A DNA stretch of 64,000 nucleotides. Source: Spinacia oleracea. Lineage: Eukaryota > Streptophyta > Magnoliopsida > Caryophyllales > Amaranthaceae. The DNA is taken from contig NC_079491.1 of the NCBI RefSeq assembly GCF_020520425.1, forward strand, positions 33,347,449 to 33,411,448, read 5' to 3'. The notes under the pieces were generated by a model, which saw nothing but the letters and a program-made list of their open reading frames with translations, was not told the DNA's origin and did no database searches. This document shows, piece after piece, positions 47,905 to 59,610 of the stretch (its first letter is position 1; each line of letters opens with the position of its first letter). A program made the position numbers and the translations under genes.

Positions 47905-50031
47905 TCGTGCACCCCTGCTGCCCTCAACGCACCGCACAACCCCAGCTGCCTTGTTGCTTGCCCGCGGCGCAAACCCGCACACACACAAGCACTCGTGTGT
48001 GTGCCGCGCACCGTACTCCGTATTTTTTATCCTTTTTTCTCCCGGTCACATTCAATTCGTGATCGTACCGTGCTATAGGTCGATTTGGTATAATTCTCTT
48101 CTTCCTAATCTATTCTATTTCAATTACGTATTTTAAATTATGGATTTTTATTATTATGATTTATGATTGATTAAACTGTTGGGATTGGTTATGAGCACCA
48201 AATTTTGAGGATTTATGTGTTTAGACTATTGAAAGGTTTGAAGTATTATAATTTTCAGATTTGAAATACTAAATAAAGTGTTGATTTTTTATGGTTTAAA
48301 GTGATAATGGTGATTTAGGGTTAGGGTTTTAATCTAAGCCTAATGACTAATTGATTAGCATAATTAGATGACTATTTTAATTATGGTAATCAATTATATT
48401 TTTCAGAATATTATAAAGGCTTAAAAAGTCAATTTTTAATGGTTTTTAGCATGAATATTAATTAATTTCATGCTAGGATTTTAATCGTTCCATTGGGACT
48501 ACTATTTTATTTTAATTCAAGTGTTTTTAAAGTTAATAAAGTTGATGGAAATTTAATGAACATGAATAATAAATAAATTTCATTATTTTATTGATAGGAG
48601 GTGATTTCTAATCTAAATACTTGATTCACAAAGTGGCCCCCGTACTTAGGTATTCAAAGTACGTACATGTCTAGGGTGACTACTTTTTTTTTTAGGATTC
48701 ATGGATGTTATTTTATTGTGATTCATGTGACTTAGATTATTATGGATTCATGTTTGTTGTTGTGAACGAACATGTTACACTATTATGGATTCATGTTTGA
48801 TATATTTATGAATAAACGTAAAGTGCAACCAGAACAAGCTTCAAAACTCTTGGAACATATATATACCTTGAGTATGAACAATGGGGGGAGTCTTGCCGGA
48901 AAACTTGTACTCTTGTTAATGATACAAGATGTTGTTTCATTTCTTTTATGCGCTAGAATTCCGTCGGTATGGTCCGACAAGTTGTTAATTTTATTATATA
49001 TTTTTGGTGTTTGCTGGGCTCCCAACACCCTTCCTTTAATGGATATCTTCTTTTAGGCCCGTTCGAAGCTTATTCTTATTTAATCTATGAGTCAAGAGTC
49101 GTACAAGAGTCGAGTCTTGTCTCCATGATTAATTGTTTATTTATATGGGTTTTGCAGGTGGATTATTTATTGTGAGTGAAGCATGTTAGACTAGGATTTC
49201 ATTTTAGCTTGTTCGTACTAAGCTTTCGCTGACTTCGTGCTTCATGTCTTTTGGTCATAACCTTTGCCTTAATGACCCTATGATGATCTACCATTGCATT
49301 TGCATTGTTGGGGAGTAGATTTTAAATAACATGTTTGTAGAGATAACTTGTTGGAGAAGTTATCTAGCATGGGGATGTTGAATGAGCATTGTTTTTCTCC
49401 TGCATTGGTAAACTCTATTATTTTATTAGTCTAGACTACTTAAACTATATAAACTTCTAGTTAGTGGATATTGTTTACTTAAACGTTTTGGTTTTGGGCC
49501 GTTCTGGTTCAAATTTGTATGGAGGCTATTAACTACTATTTAATGTTTTGAAAGTTAGTTATTTTCGCTGCGTAATTTTGGTAATAGCCTTAACTGTTAT
49601 CACGGTGGCGGTAATACGTTAGTAATTCCTTTATTTTAAGTTGAAAAATGGTTTTATAAAGGTAAAGAATTATTAGAGTGTTATAGAAGCCCCCCATAGA
49701 AATTCCTCATGTTTAACATTGGTCTCCTGATCAAGTGACTGAACGTTTAGTTGCAGGGGGGAAATGGGTTTTGGGTAGCTCCAGTTGATCTAAAGAGCTA
49801 CCCCTTATCTAAGGATTTTGATGATTTGTGAGGGGACTTAACCCTGTTAAATTAAGTTGAGCATGTTGAAGGGTCTGTAGAACCTTATTCTGTGCCGAGA
49901 AGCAGGATGATTGAATTTTATCTTTCAGATGATATTGAAATAGATTCTGAAATTGAAAAGAGTTGCAATGATGTAAGTCAATTTTATTTTTTTATTCAAT
50001 TTAGTTAAGCAATCCTACATACACTAGTACA

Positions 50032-50400
50032 AAAAGCTCAAGTGCGAGCACATTTTAAGGGGTCAAGTGCGGGCTTTTACATGTGCAACACATGGCGTGC
50101 CCGCACTTGATGTTTCTCAAGTGCTGCCAAAATATTGGCAGCACTTGAGAAACATCAAGTGCTGCCAATTTGGAAAATGTGGTCGCACTTGACTAATTTG
50201 GTGCTGCCAATTTTAGAATATGAGCCTGCACTTGACAAATTTGGTGCTGCCAATTTTGAAAATGAACCCGCACTTGACAAACTTAGTGCTGCCAACTTTG
50301 GAAATGAGCCCGCACTTGACATGGAAGCGGTAGCACAAACATAAAAATGAGCCACACTTGGCCTATAATTGAGTCACACTTGATCTAGATTTGTTATATA
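50032..50400. mobile_element. CACTA-like transposon end with palindrome and subterminal repeats
   Basis: CACTAGTACAAAAAGC at 50032 resembles a CACTA terminal repeat. Close inside it is a near-perfect 58-base palindrome (about 50103-50161), CACTTGATGTTTCTCAAGTG and CTGCCAA around an A/T centre. This is followed by about three and a half direct copies of a 41-base unit (GTGCTGCCAATTTTGAAAA, then TGAGCCCGCACTTGACAAA) to about 50325. Such subterminal arrays are usual in CACTA elements. The opposite end was not found, so its extent is unknown. Confidence 0.45.
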
Positions 50401-50817
50401 ACTGATTTCCCTGCTATATATATTATACAATTGGACAACACCACTAGTTAACCTTCATACGTCGCATAAAAAAAGTATCTAATTATATATTACATACATA
50501 ATTAAATTAAATAGTATATAATTGTAAAAATAAAAGTCGATTACATTACAATCATATGAAAAAGAAGCATTCATAATCTAAGATTCACTACAAGATAATA
50601 TCAAAGACAATCACTGGTAATGACGTTTGCCAACTTTTCCCGAACTTCATTTATCTCCTAAGTTGCGAAAGGTTTCTCCCTCGGATTGATGAATACCTTC
50701 AGAAGATCGACCACCAAAAAAAACATATACTTTAGTTATATTATAAATATCGAATCGTACAATACATTAAGATTTAATTTGTTCATAAGAATGAAATAAT
50801 GAACCGTATAATAATAA
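50401..50817. other. AT-rich spacer before the 170-bp array
   Basis: No gene or repeat unit is recognised. Confidence 0.3.
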
Positions 50818-52600
50818 AACTGACTTATTTCAGTTCCAAGTTTCAACTAATGAACCTAAATGAGTATTTTAAACCCTTTACAACTTTAATATACTTATTT
50901 TAATGTTTCAAAGATTTATTCTCACCCATTTTGGTCAAATTATGCACATATAAGGCTTGTTTGATCGTTATAGGTCACATTTCGACTAAAATGGCTTATT
51001 TCGCTCCCAACATTCAACTAATGAACTTAAATAAATATTTTAAACCCTTTACATGTTTAATATACTGAACTTTATGTTTCAAAAACTCATTATAACCCAC
51101 TTGATCAATTTATTCACATACAAGACTCGTTTGATCATTATAGGTCACATTTTGACTAACATGGCTTATTTCTATCCCGACTTTCAACTAAGGAACCTAA
51201 ATAAGTATTTTAAACCCTTTAAATGTTTAATATACTTAGTTTTATGTTTCAAAGACTCATTCTCACCTACTTTAGTCAAGTTATGCACATATAAGACTTG
51301 TTTGATCATTATAAGTCACATTTCGACTAAAATGGGTTATTTCGCTCCCAACTTTCAACTAATGAACTTAAATAAGTATTTTTAACCCTTTACATGTTTA
51401 ATACACTTAAATTTATATTTCAAATACTCATTATCACCCACTTTGATCAATTTATGCATATATAAGACTCGTTTGATCATTATAGGTCACATTTGACTAA
51501 AATGACTTATTTCGGTCCCAACATTCAACTAATGTACCTAAATGAGTATTTTAAACCCTTTAGATGTTTAATATACTTATTTTAATGTTTCAAACATTCA
51601 TTTTCACCTACTTTGGTCAAGTTATGTACATTTAATGCTCGTTTGATCATTATAAGTCACATTTTGACTAAATGGCTTATTCGGTCCCAATTTTCCACTA
51701 ATGAACTTAAATGAGTATTTAAACCCTTTACATGTTTAATATTTTAATGTTTCAAGGACTCATTCTCACCTAATTTGGTCAAGTTATGTAAAATTTCTCG
51801 TTTGATCATTATAGGTCACATTTTGACTAAAATGACTTATTTCTGTCTCAACTTTCAACTAATAAACTTAAATAATTATTTTAAAGTATTTTCATGTTTA
51901 ATACACTTGTTTCAAAGACTCATTATCACCCATTTTGGTCAAGTTATACACATTTAAGGCTCGTTTGGTCATTATAGGTTATATTTTGACTAAATTGGCT
52001 TATTATCACCAAAATGGCTTATTTCGCTCCCAACTTTCAATTAATGAACCTAAATGAGTATTTTAAACTCTTTACAGGTGTAATACAATTAGCTTTATGT
52101 TTCATAGACTCATTATCAACCACTTTGGTCAAGTTATACATTTAAGGCTCGTTTAATCATTATAGGTTATATTTTGACTAAATTGGCTTATTTTGGTCCC
52201 AGCTTTCAACAAAGGAACCTAAATAAGTATTTTAAACCCTTTAGATGTTTAACATACTTATTTTTATTTTCAAATACTCAATCTCACCTACTTTAGTCAA
52301 GTTATGCACATATAAGACTCGTTTGATCATTATAGGTCATATTTTGACTAAAATGACTTATTTTGGTCTCAACTTTTAACTAATTAATCTAAATGAGTAT
52401 TTTAAACCTTTTACATGTTTAATATACTCATTTTAATTTTCCAAAGACTCATTCTCACCTAATTTGGTCAAGTTATATACATTTAATGCTCGTTTGATCA
52501 TTATAGTTCATATTTTGACTAAAATGGCTTATTTTGCTCCTAACTTTCAATTAATGAACCTAAATAATTGTTTTACACTCTTACATGTTTATAATAAAAT
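50818..52600. repeat. Tandem array of a ~170-bp repeat, about 10 copies
   Basis: The marker ATTATAGGTCACATTTTGAC recurs near 50971, 51141, 51312, 51483, 51653, 51812, 51975, 52163, 52333 and 52504, with spacings of 170, 171, 171, 170, 159, 163, 188, 170 and 171. Each unit also carries CAACTTTCAACTAATGAACC, AGTATTTTAAACCCTTTA, ATGTTTCAAAGACTCATT, and ACTTTGGTCAAGTTATGCAC. All units lie in one direction and differ by roughly 10-20%. The 60-110 codon ORFs across it are artefacts. It is satellite-like or an internal tandem repeat of a TE. Confidence 0.9.
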
Positions 52601-53200
52601 AAATTTAACCCCGTAAACCAAATGAAATCAAACAAAATTAATAGAAAAAACAAGAAATTGGCAGAATGGAGAAAACTAGTGTTTTGAATCATTGATACAA
52701 ATGTTATCCAACCTGCATACTCATGGCTTTTTTACATGCATCTAATTGGGTAAGAGTAGTTAGAAAAACATATTCCTAATGTCTAATGCCCACATTTGAT
52801 TTTATTGAAGAAAAAGATGGACATAAAAAAATGATCAGAGAAACAAGCTAGATCGAAGAGAAGTTTAAGTACATTTATTTTTAGTGTAGTTATAGACGAG
52901 CTTAAAAAAAACTCCATGAATACATTATAAAATCTTATATTGTATGCTACTTTAAAAAACAAGAACATGACTAACACATATAAAATCAAGCACAGCTAGC
53001 AGTGGTATTACATAACATTGATAAATAGATATAGGTGTAAGTAATACATGTCTCCCACCCATGCTGCAATATATAGATCACCAAGATATGTATTATACTC
53101 TATAGGAGGACTAGGTCAATGGCTAACATGCACCTAATTTTGCCTGGATTTACACGTTGTTTCAAGTTTTCATCAACAACGTATAACTCAGTTAAAGGTA
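52601..53200. other. Spacer after the array
   Basis: AT-rich sequence without a recognised gene. Confidence 0.3.
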
Positions 53201-53212
53201 GATAGACGACAA

Positions 53213-53536
53213 TTGTCTGATAGTACTGGATTTAGTGATCCAGTCTTTTTGGAGATTGTCGACTCGATCGTTGCGTGTGCTAAGGATTTGAGGAAAGATA
53301 ACAATCTTAGTGGTGGCGGCGATGGTGGTGGTGGAGATGTTGATGGTGTTGGTGGTGGTGATAATGGTGGTGCTGGTGGTAGCGACACTGACCAACATGA
53401 TAATAATGTTGCTGGTCAAATTTCTACCCAGAAGAATGTTGGTACTTCTGATAATGTTGCTTCAAGACTGACAATGCTGGTGGTGGTCCAAGTGAAGTTA
53501 AGATATTTGGTAGCAATGTACGCCTTGGTCAGCTGA
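53213..53536 (+). other. Gly/Asp-rich open stretch, unrecognised
   Basis: A 107-codon open frame without an ATG at its start. The first 35 codons (DSTGFSDPVFLEIVDSIV, then ACAKDLRKDN) look protein-like. They are followed by a GGT/GAT-repeat part encoding Gly and Asp, and then non-descript sequence. It may be the end of a transposon gene (the broken ORF at 46.6 kb is of a class that often has such linkers) or chance in a simple repeat. No function is proposed. Confidence 0.2.
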
Positions 53537-53984
53537 TGAACCATTTTTCTGTCTCTCGGATTTCATGAGCTGATGAACCCTTTTTCTGCCTTTCGGTTGT
53601 CAACTTCAATGAGAAAAATCTTTATATATGTGAACAACATAATTTTAACAAGGAGGAGAATGCAACTTATAGGACAACATCCCTAGCTTCTAGCGAACCG
53701 AACAAGAACAACGATTAGAACTCCAATTGTTGTTTATCCATAGATAGTCAACGACATGCTCGGATTCGCCTTGAGTGTACTAGCTTAGAACACTATCTCA
53801 AGGTAGGTATGTGATCTCACTTGTAGAGAGTAAGAAATATTATTAAATCATTCTGTAATAAATTATGAAGCCCTAGGTTCATATTAAAAAGAATTGATCG
53901 AAAGAATCTGAATCCGACTAGAATTTGGATTTCTAGTTCTGATAGAATTAGAATAACCAAGTAGAATTACTTATATTAGAATCT

Positions 53985-54865
53985 TGTGGGAGTTGAAATT
54001 ATATTCAAATACGAATTTGTACTTCACGCAAAAACACACACAGACACACCCATGCACGCGGGATGTCCCTAGCCAAAATGGGCTTGTATGGAGTGCAAGC
54101 CCAAAGTGCTAGTCAGCCCATCGCGCATACGCGCAACATCGCGATGTCGTTGGTGCATCTTATTGTTGCGGGCTATGCTGCTAGCCATGGCTCCTTGGCC
54201 AGCCCAACTGCTTCCTTGTCTTGGCTTGCGTTGGCTTGGCTCGACCATGGGTTGCTACGCATGCGGCCTATGGCCGGTGCTAACGGAATGGGGCTTGGGC
54301 CTCATTTGAAGATTCGTTTATCGATCTGTTTAGTTTTGTGTCGATCCACTAAACTGCCGTGTCAAAGATGGGTCGGGGCCAAACTTAAATAAATCAGGTC
54401 GGTAAGGAGATGATAAACATAACAAATCTAATAGAGGATACTAAGGTTATACTCGTAATTGTATTACTGTACGATATTATTATATACTCCCTCCGTCCCT
54501 TAATACTCGCACCGCTTTCCTTTTCGGACCGTCCCTTAATACTTGCACCGCTTCTATATATGGAAATATTTACCAGTATTATATTATTTCTCACACTTAC
54601 CTACTAACCCACCTACACCCCTATTCCCTACAAAAAATCATTTAAAAATCCACACCCCACACTCACCACTCTCAACCCTTTACACATTTCCCACTAACTA
54701 TATTAAAAAAAATACCCCACTATCAACTAACACCCATTAAATTAATAAGTCAATTCAAATATCTTAAACTCCGCATCGGTCAAACCGGTGCGAGTATTAA
54801 GGGACGGAGGGAGTATATGAGTCCCAGGCACCCATATTAGGGTAAGTCGTATCATTATTTTCACA
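53985..54865 (+). mobile_element. Copia 5' LTR (start uncertain) with MITE insert
   Basis: The right edge is firm: ..ATTATTTTCACA at 54865, followed at once by the copia primer-binding site. The left edge is a guess at TGTGGGAGTTGAAAT (53985); it could lie further left, up to about 53540. A 327-bp Stowaway MITE (54487-54813) has inserted, so the original LTR was about 550 bp if the guess is right. Confidence 0.45.
54487..54813. mobile_element. Stowaway MITE in the copia LTR (family copy 2)
   Basis: Inverted ends CTCCCTCCGTCCCTTAATAC and ..GAGTATTAAGGGACGGAGGGAG are flanked by TA. It is highly similar along its whole length to the copy at 29337-29659. Confidence 0.85.
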
Positions 54866-54880
54866 TGGTATCAAGAGCCT
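54866..54880 (+). other. Copia primer-binding site
   Basis: TGGTATCAAGAGCCT matches the initiator tRNA-Met 3' end (TGGTATCAGAGC) with one extra base. It starts directly after the LTR, as in Ty1/copia elements. Confidence 0.75.
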
Positions 54881-55102
54881 AGGTTTTCCTTTAGATCCAA
54901 AAACCCAAAAAAAAAAAAAATCCGATTTTATTAATACTGCACTTTGCAATTACAAATTCAAGTCATTACGAATTACAATATCATTGCAAAAGTCGGATTC
55001 TTTTCCAATATTATTGGAATTACAAAATTAGTTGTTTGATTTTGCTTTTTGTTCGCTTCCGCACTAATTTCCAAATTCGATTTCTCATTGTGTTTACCAT
55101 CA

Positions 55103-56468
55103 ATGACCAACACGACTTCGTTACCCACCACGATCATGGACGTGCCCGCATCCTAAGCCACCCCTGTGCAGAGTACAACACCTTTGCACCATCTCACCAG
55201 CAACCACCGACCCATAACTTCTGGTTCGATGTCGGACCCACCCACCCCTGCACACAGTACTACACTTCTGCAGCACCTCGCCGTAAACCACCGGCACCTA
55301 ACTTCCGGTTCGCAGCCGGCCTCCGGGTTTGGCGCACCACCCACCTTCACGTGGCAGCCGGCTCCCACCACACCCCGCAGTCACACTGATGCACCGGCAG
55401 GCATCTTGGGTTCAATGAGCTTTGGTTCATACGGAGGAGAATATGGCTACTTTGGCGTTTCTAATCAATCTCACGCACAGAGTTCCCAGCCGGGTAATTT
55501 TGGTGGACCCACGTTCGTGGGCAGCCAGGGATTGTCCCCTCCTATCTCAACGCCGAGTGGTTTCGGTCCTCCACCTGGGTTTTATCCTTACGGCCCGAAT
55601 TTGTCTCAATTGTCTGGAAATTTGGTAACTTCGACATCTAATGTTAAAAATATAGTTACTACTGTTGAAAATTATTTACCATGGCGTACGCAGTTTGAAT
55701 CTTTTTTGGTTTCTCATGGTCTGTTAGGCTTCATTGATGGTTCTATTACTATGCCTAATATGTTTGTAATTGATAATCAAAACCGACAATCTATGAATCC
55801 CGATTATTATCATTGGCTAAGAATAGATCAAACTATACGTTGTTGGTTATTTGCGACTTTGTCTCAAGATATGCTTGTTGAGGTGCATGAAGTTAAGTTT
55901 TCGCATTTGCTTTGGGAGAGACATCAATATCGTTTTATGCATGCTAGTATGGCCCGTTCTATGGAGTTAAAAACTTTGTTACAACATGTTGCTAAGCAAG
56001 AATCTCAGTTTATGGAGTCATATTTGCGTGAAAAGTGAAAATTCTAGTTGATTCTCTGGCTGCGATTAACTCTCCAGTTTCTACTCATGACTTGATTTTG
56101 CACACTGTGATGGGTCTTGGTCAAGATTATGATACCTTAACAAGTCAGTTTATACATTTTAATGGTAACATTACCTTTACTGATGTTCGCTGGGCATTGT
56201 TAAATCACGAACAACTGATTAAAGGTCTTCATGCTAGGGAACAAGGTTTTTCCACGCATCAGGCATTCTTGGCAAGTACTCATTCTGTCTCGAATAGATC
56301 GGACAACAACTCCACTTCCTCTACTGCACGGAATAATTCTGAGGGATCCCGTAGCAACAATGGGGGTCGTGGGGGTGGCAAAGGTCGAGGAAAAGGTCGT
56401 GGTGGTCGTGGAAAAGATCGTGGTGGGGGTGCAAACCAAACACAAGCCCAAACACAAAATTCAGGAGG
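55103..56468 (+). pseudogene. Copia gag, broken and truncated
   Basis: An early ATG at 55103 meets a stop within about 20 codons. A long frame then runs from 55166 (no ATG) to 56038, and another from 56035 to 56468. The Gag core is clear: ENYLPWRTQFESFLVSHGLL, WLRIDQTIRCWLFATLSQDM, KTLLQHVAKQESQFMESYLR, a frame break at 56030-56040, then KILVDSLAAINSPVSTHDL, ILHTVMGLGQDYDTL and a Gly/Arg/Lys-rich tail (GGRGGGKGRGKGRGGRGKDR). The zinc knuckle and all of pol are missing because a Ty3 LTR fragment follows at 56469. The N-terminal part holds an in-frame 84-base tandem duplication (55158-55325). Confidence 0.8.
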
Positions 56469-56840
56469 TGTAGACACCTACTTTTGTCCCCATTCCCGCA
56501 AGGGAAAGGTTCGATGATGAAAGCATAAAAATTCCACTTGACAACGCATCTCCTATAAAATAAACGAATCTCGATTCCCCATTTCATTTCACCCGTAACC
56601 TGCTATTTATGGAAACCTGCTAAAAATAGTAACTGCCGTAAAAGGTAGCGTCTAAAAGTGGCAAATCATAAAAGATAGTGTAGACACCTACTTTTGTCCC
56701 CATTCCCGCAAGGGAAAGGTTCGATGATGAAAGCATAAAAACTCCACTTGACAACGCATCTCCTATAAAATAAACGAATCTCGATTCCCCATTTCATTTC
56801 ACCCGAAACCTGCTATTTATGGAAACCTTCTAAAAATAGT
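56469..56840 (+). mobile_element. LTR-start fragment, tandemly repeated, inserted in copia gag
   Basis: TGTAGACACCTACTTTTGTC begins two direct copies, 162 bases each (56469-56630 and 56679-56840), offset 210 bases and nearly identical (four or five differences seen). The shared start is typical of a plant Ty3 LTR. The second copy is cut by the LTR that starts at 56842. Confidence 0.7.
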
Positions 56841-56841
56841 A

Positions 56842-59591
56842 TGTAACACCCCGACAATTCTCTCTTTTCTAAAATAATCTTTTAATATAAAACGTAGAGA
56901 ATTATCAAGGCATTATCGCCCGTGTGAAAACGTTACGGCTTATTCAGAATTTTGCAGCGGAAAACATAAAACTAACTTTAGGTTTATAAATAATCGATTA
57001 CAGGTTTAGTCCCAAAAATCAACCAACGAAAATAAGGAAATATAAATAGTATGACAAGTTTAAAGTTCAATTAAACAAACACAAGTCAACTTAGCAAATC
57101 AAAACTTAATACAAGCTCTCTATTCCCGATCCCAATGATGCAACATCTTCAAACCTGCAGATGGACAATGCTTATTGATCCTTAGAGACTGCTCACCAAA
57201 GATTGGGTCATCACAGGATCAATAAGGCATAGCCATGATCAACATGCACAAGCAAAAGCACGTAATCAGCAAAGCTGAGTACTACATACTAAATCAATAA
57301 TAATCATAACATGATTCTATTCAACGAACAACCCTAACATGATACTAATGAACACAAATAAAGGCAGACAAAACATGATAGTTTGACGACCATACTTGAC
57401 CAGACTAGACTAGGATAGACTTTTAGCAATAATATTATTTTAATTGAAATAGACAATGGACCGAGTTGTCCATCCAGAAGTCTTCACTAAGGAAGACGAG
57501 GTACGGGCGCGACTCCGTAACCTCAGTGACCTGCGATATCGAGGAACGTTTAAATAAAAATAGAACACGGTGATCAATCCGGTCCCAGAAAAGGCCATGG
57601 GCTACCACCATGAACCCCAACTCCTGTTTGTCCGTCACTTTAGACGTGCACAGTCTAAAGCTATTGCTACTCAGTTTCACTTTACATGATTTACAATTGA
57701 GATTTCGTTATGACTCAACAATCACATAAGACATACAATTCACATTTGTTCACAACTGTTTTTATCTTGGAATTAAGTAAGTGATCATAAAAGCATCAAT
57801 CAAGACTCAATCCAATTTATCCAACCTTTCCTTTAACCATGAGCAACCCTGTATATGGGCATAAAGTTTCAACTTACTAAACAAGGTCCACCGCCCTCAT
57901 AAAGTAGTGAAAAGATAGAAAGGGAACAACAACAAATCGATCCAAACCAATCATATAGAATAATCTAGTGTTCCCAACCAACATGTTTGTATCAATCATC
58001 CATACTAACATGTTACAGTTCTCATAGTGCAACATAAGTTCAATAAGTTTGTCCAACAGTATTAAACATGCACATTCCATATAACCAAGTTCGTCCATAA
58101 TATCAACATCACCAAGTTCAACAACAAATTCAACATGATTTCAACAATTAGCACACATTCCAAGCACGCAGGTATGTACGTACCTTGTGTAAACAAACTG
58201 ATAGGCCACTTTAACACTTTCAAAAGTTGCCTAAAGAGAATTCTCCACCTAACAACAACCAATATAGACTCATATCAATTCATATTGAATTTTCAGCAAC
58301 ATTAGGGAGCTTCAAACCCTTCTTAAACATAATTAGAACGTTTCCCAATATCAAAACTTGAATATTTAATTTCCTAGCATCATAATTATTATATTAATTA
58401 TTGAAATTCGTTGAAAACTCTTCAAAGCATCATACTTTAAATTCCAGCAATATAACTAATTTCAAACTACTCCAAACCATAATTAACATGTTTGAAATCA
58501 TAAAAACAATAACTTTAATAACTTATAATCATCCTACTATGATTTTAAAACTATTAAAACTTAAAAATTCATGCTTTAATAATTAAAATTCTTATTTCAA
58601 TCCAATTATATAATCTGAAAATTAAATTATTAATTAATCAAAATATATAATCTGAAAATTCATAGCTTAATCATAAAAATCATAAATTTAATTCAAGAAA
58701 CATAAATTAAATTATTAAAACATAATTAAAAACAATAATTTAGCTTAGGGGTCAAGAAACAACCAAAAGAGAGGAAGAGGGACTGCTGGCCGGCGGTAGA
58801 CGACACACGGCAGCAGTCTGGCGGTGGCAAGGCTGGGCGACACGACTGGTGGCTGTGAGTGGTCGCGGTTGCGCTGGTTGTTTGTGGAGGGAGAAATCCG
58901 AGCAGCAAGAACAAAGAAGGGAAGAACGAGAGGGAGTAAGAAGAGTGAGGCTCGCCGGCGGCAGGGCGTCTCGGCGGAGGACAGCGGTGCGGCGGCTGTG
59001 ACTGCTGTGCAAGAAACAGAACCACCTATGAAGGAGGAGAGAAAGAAAAACGAGAGAGAAAGAGATAAACACAAGGGGAGAGAAGGAGTTACCGAAACGA
59101 TGAAGGAGGAAGGCGTCGGTCGTGTGGTGGTTGGAGGTGGTGTCGCAGCAAGAAACCAGGAGAGGGCTGAGTTTCTCTTTTTTTTGTTTTTCCTTTCTAC
59201 GTGCAGTGAGGGAGGAGGAAGGGTTTTAGAGTTGGGTTTTGTTTTTACGTGAAAGTGAAGGAGAGTAGAGATATGGGTAATTTTGTTTGGGTTTATTTAT
59301 TGGGCTTTATTCCATTGGGCTAGACTTAGGAGTTTAGTTTTAGGATTCGAATTCAAAACCGGGTAGGATCGTTTTCTAAATTAAATCAATTTTCGTAATT
59401 CGATTTCTTTTCAACGAAAAATTCTAAAATTATTTTTAATTTCATAAATCGTTAAAATATTTAAAATGTAATTAACTAAAATAAATATTCGTTAATTATA
59501 TATTTATTATTAAAACTCGTAAATTCTATTAAATATAAATAACTATACGTTAAAATATATTAATAAAATTATAAATTTACGGGGGATTACA
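56842..59591 (-). mobile_element. 3' LTR of a Ty3/gypsy element, 2.75 kb
   Basis: On the plus strand it runs from TGTAACACCCCGACAATTC to ..TTACGGGGGATTACA; the ends form the inverted pair TGTAAxxCCCC. A polypurine tract lies directly outside its right edge on the minus strand, so this is the 3' LTR of an element reading leftward. The GC-rich part at 58740-59250 corresponds to a leader region and yields overlapping ORFs in all frames that are not genes. The left flank ends ..AATAGTA; the other copy of its target duplication lies outside the window. Confidence 0.8.
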
Positions 59592-59610
59592 ATCTACCCC
59601 TCTTAAAAGA
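59592..59610 (-). other. Polypurine tract of the Ty3 element
   Basis: On the minus strand TTTTAAGAGGGGTAGAT directly precedes the LTR start TGTAATCCCC, the expected place for the plus-strand primer. Confidence 0.65.

Larger units (their letters stand above)
47199..49685 (+). mobile_element. Solo LTR, 2.49 kb
   Basis: It starts TGTAATACCTCGTATC and ends ..TTATTAGAGTGTTATA (TG..TA, probably once TG..CA) and is flanked by perfect GAAGC duplications at 47194-47198 and 49686-49690. A TATA box at 47548 (CTATAAATAC) is followed by a CT-rich, GC-rich leader (47600-48020), so it reads on the plus strand. No internal domain remains. The ORFs of 126-174 codons at 47.5-48.1 kb are low-complexity artefacts on both strands. 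Confidence 0.85.
46612..49965 (+). pseudogene. Decayed transposon ORF (plant mobile domain / Ulp1-associated type), split by a solo LTR
   Basis: Once the LTR at 47199-49685 and one copy of its GAAGC duplication are removed, a broken reading frame can be followed: LTELEVYLINETEEYRDDF, KRAFVIYVLGSFLAPTTNR, LLDIKLL, AVKDVSRIV, LNHLGLAVERWRQNV, then VGGCFLFLKIIYLQ and PPIEIPHV. The pattern of a FxxxFVxYVLGxxLAPTT segment followed by VxGCxxFLxIxYL is typical of proteins encoded by plant MULE-type elements that carry Ulp1-like peptidases (from memory). Stops interrupt it in several places. No transposase core was found. Confidence 0.5.

Noticed and set aside
47522..48078. Four overlapping ORFs of 126-174 aa on both strands
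   Set aside because: They come from the CT-rich, GC-rich leader of the solo LTR; no domain, and composition is simple-repeat driven.
51053..51957. 110-aa and 60-aa ORFs in the 170-bp array
   Set aside because: They are periodic and arise from the tandem unit.
50818..52600. CRISPR-like or regularly spaced repeat reading
   Set aside because: The genome is a plant's, the units are adjacent 170-mers without unique spacers, and no cas genes exist.
58726..59252. Overlapping ORFs of 99-142 aa on both strands
   Set aside because: GC-rich leader part of the 2.75-kb Ty3 LTR. Open in several frames at once, with no protein-like pattern.
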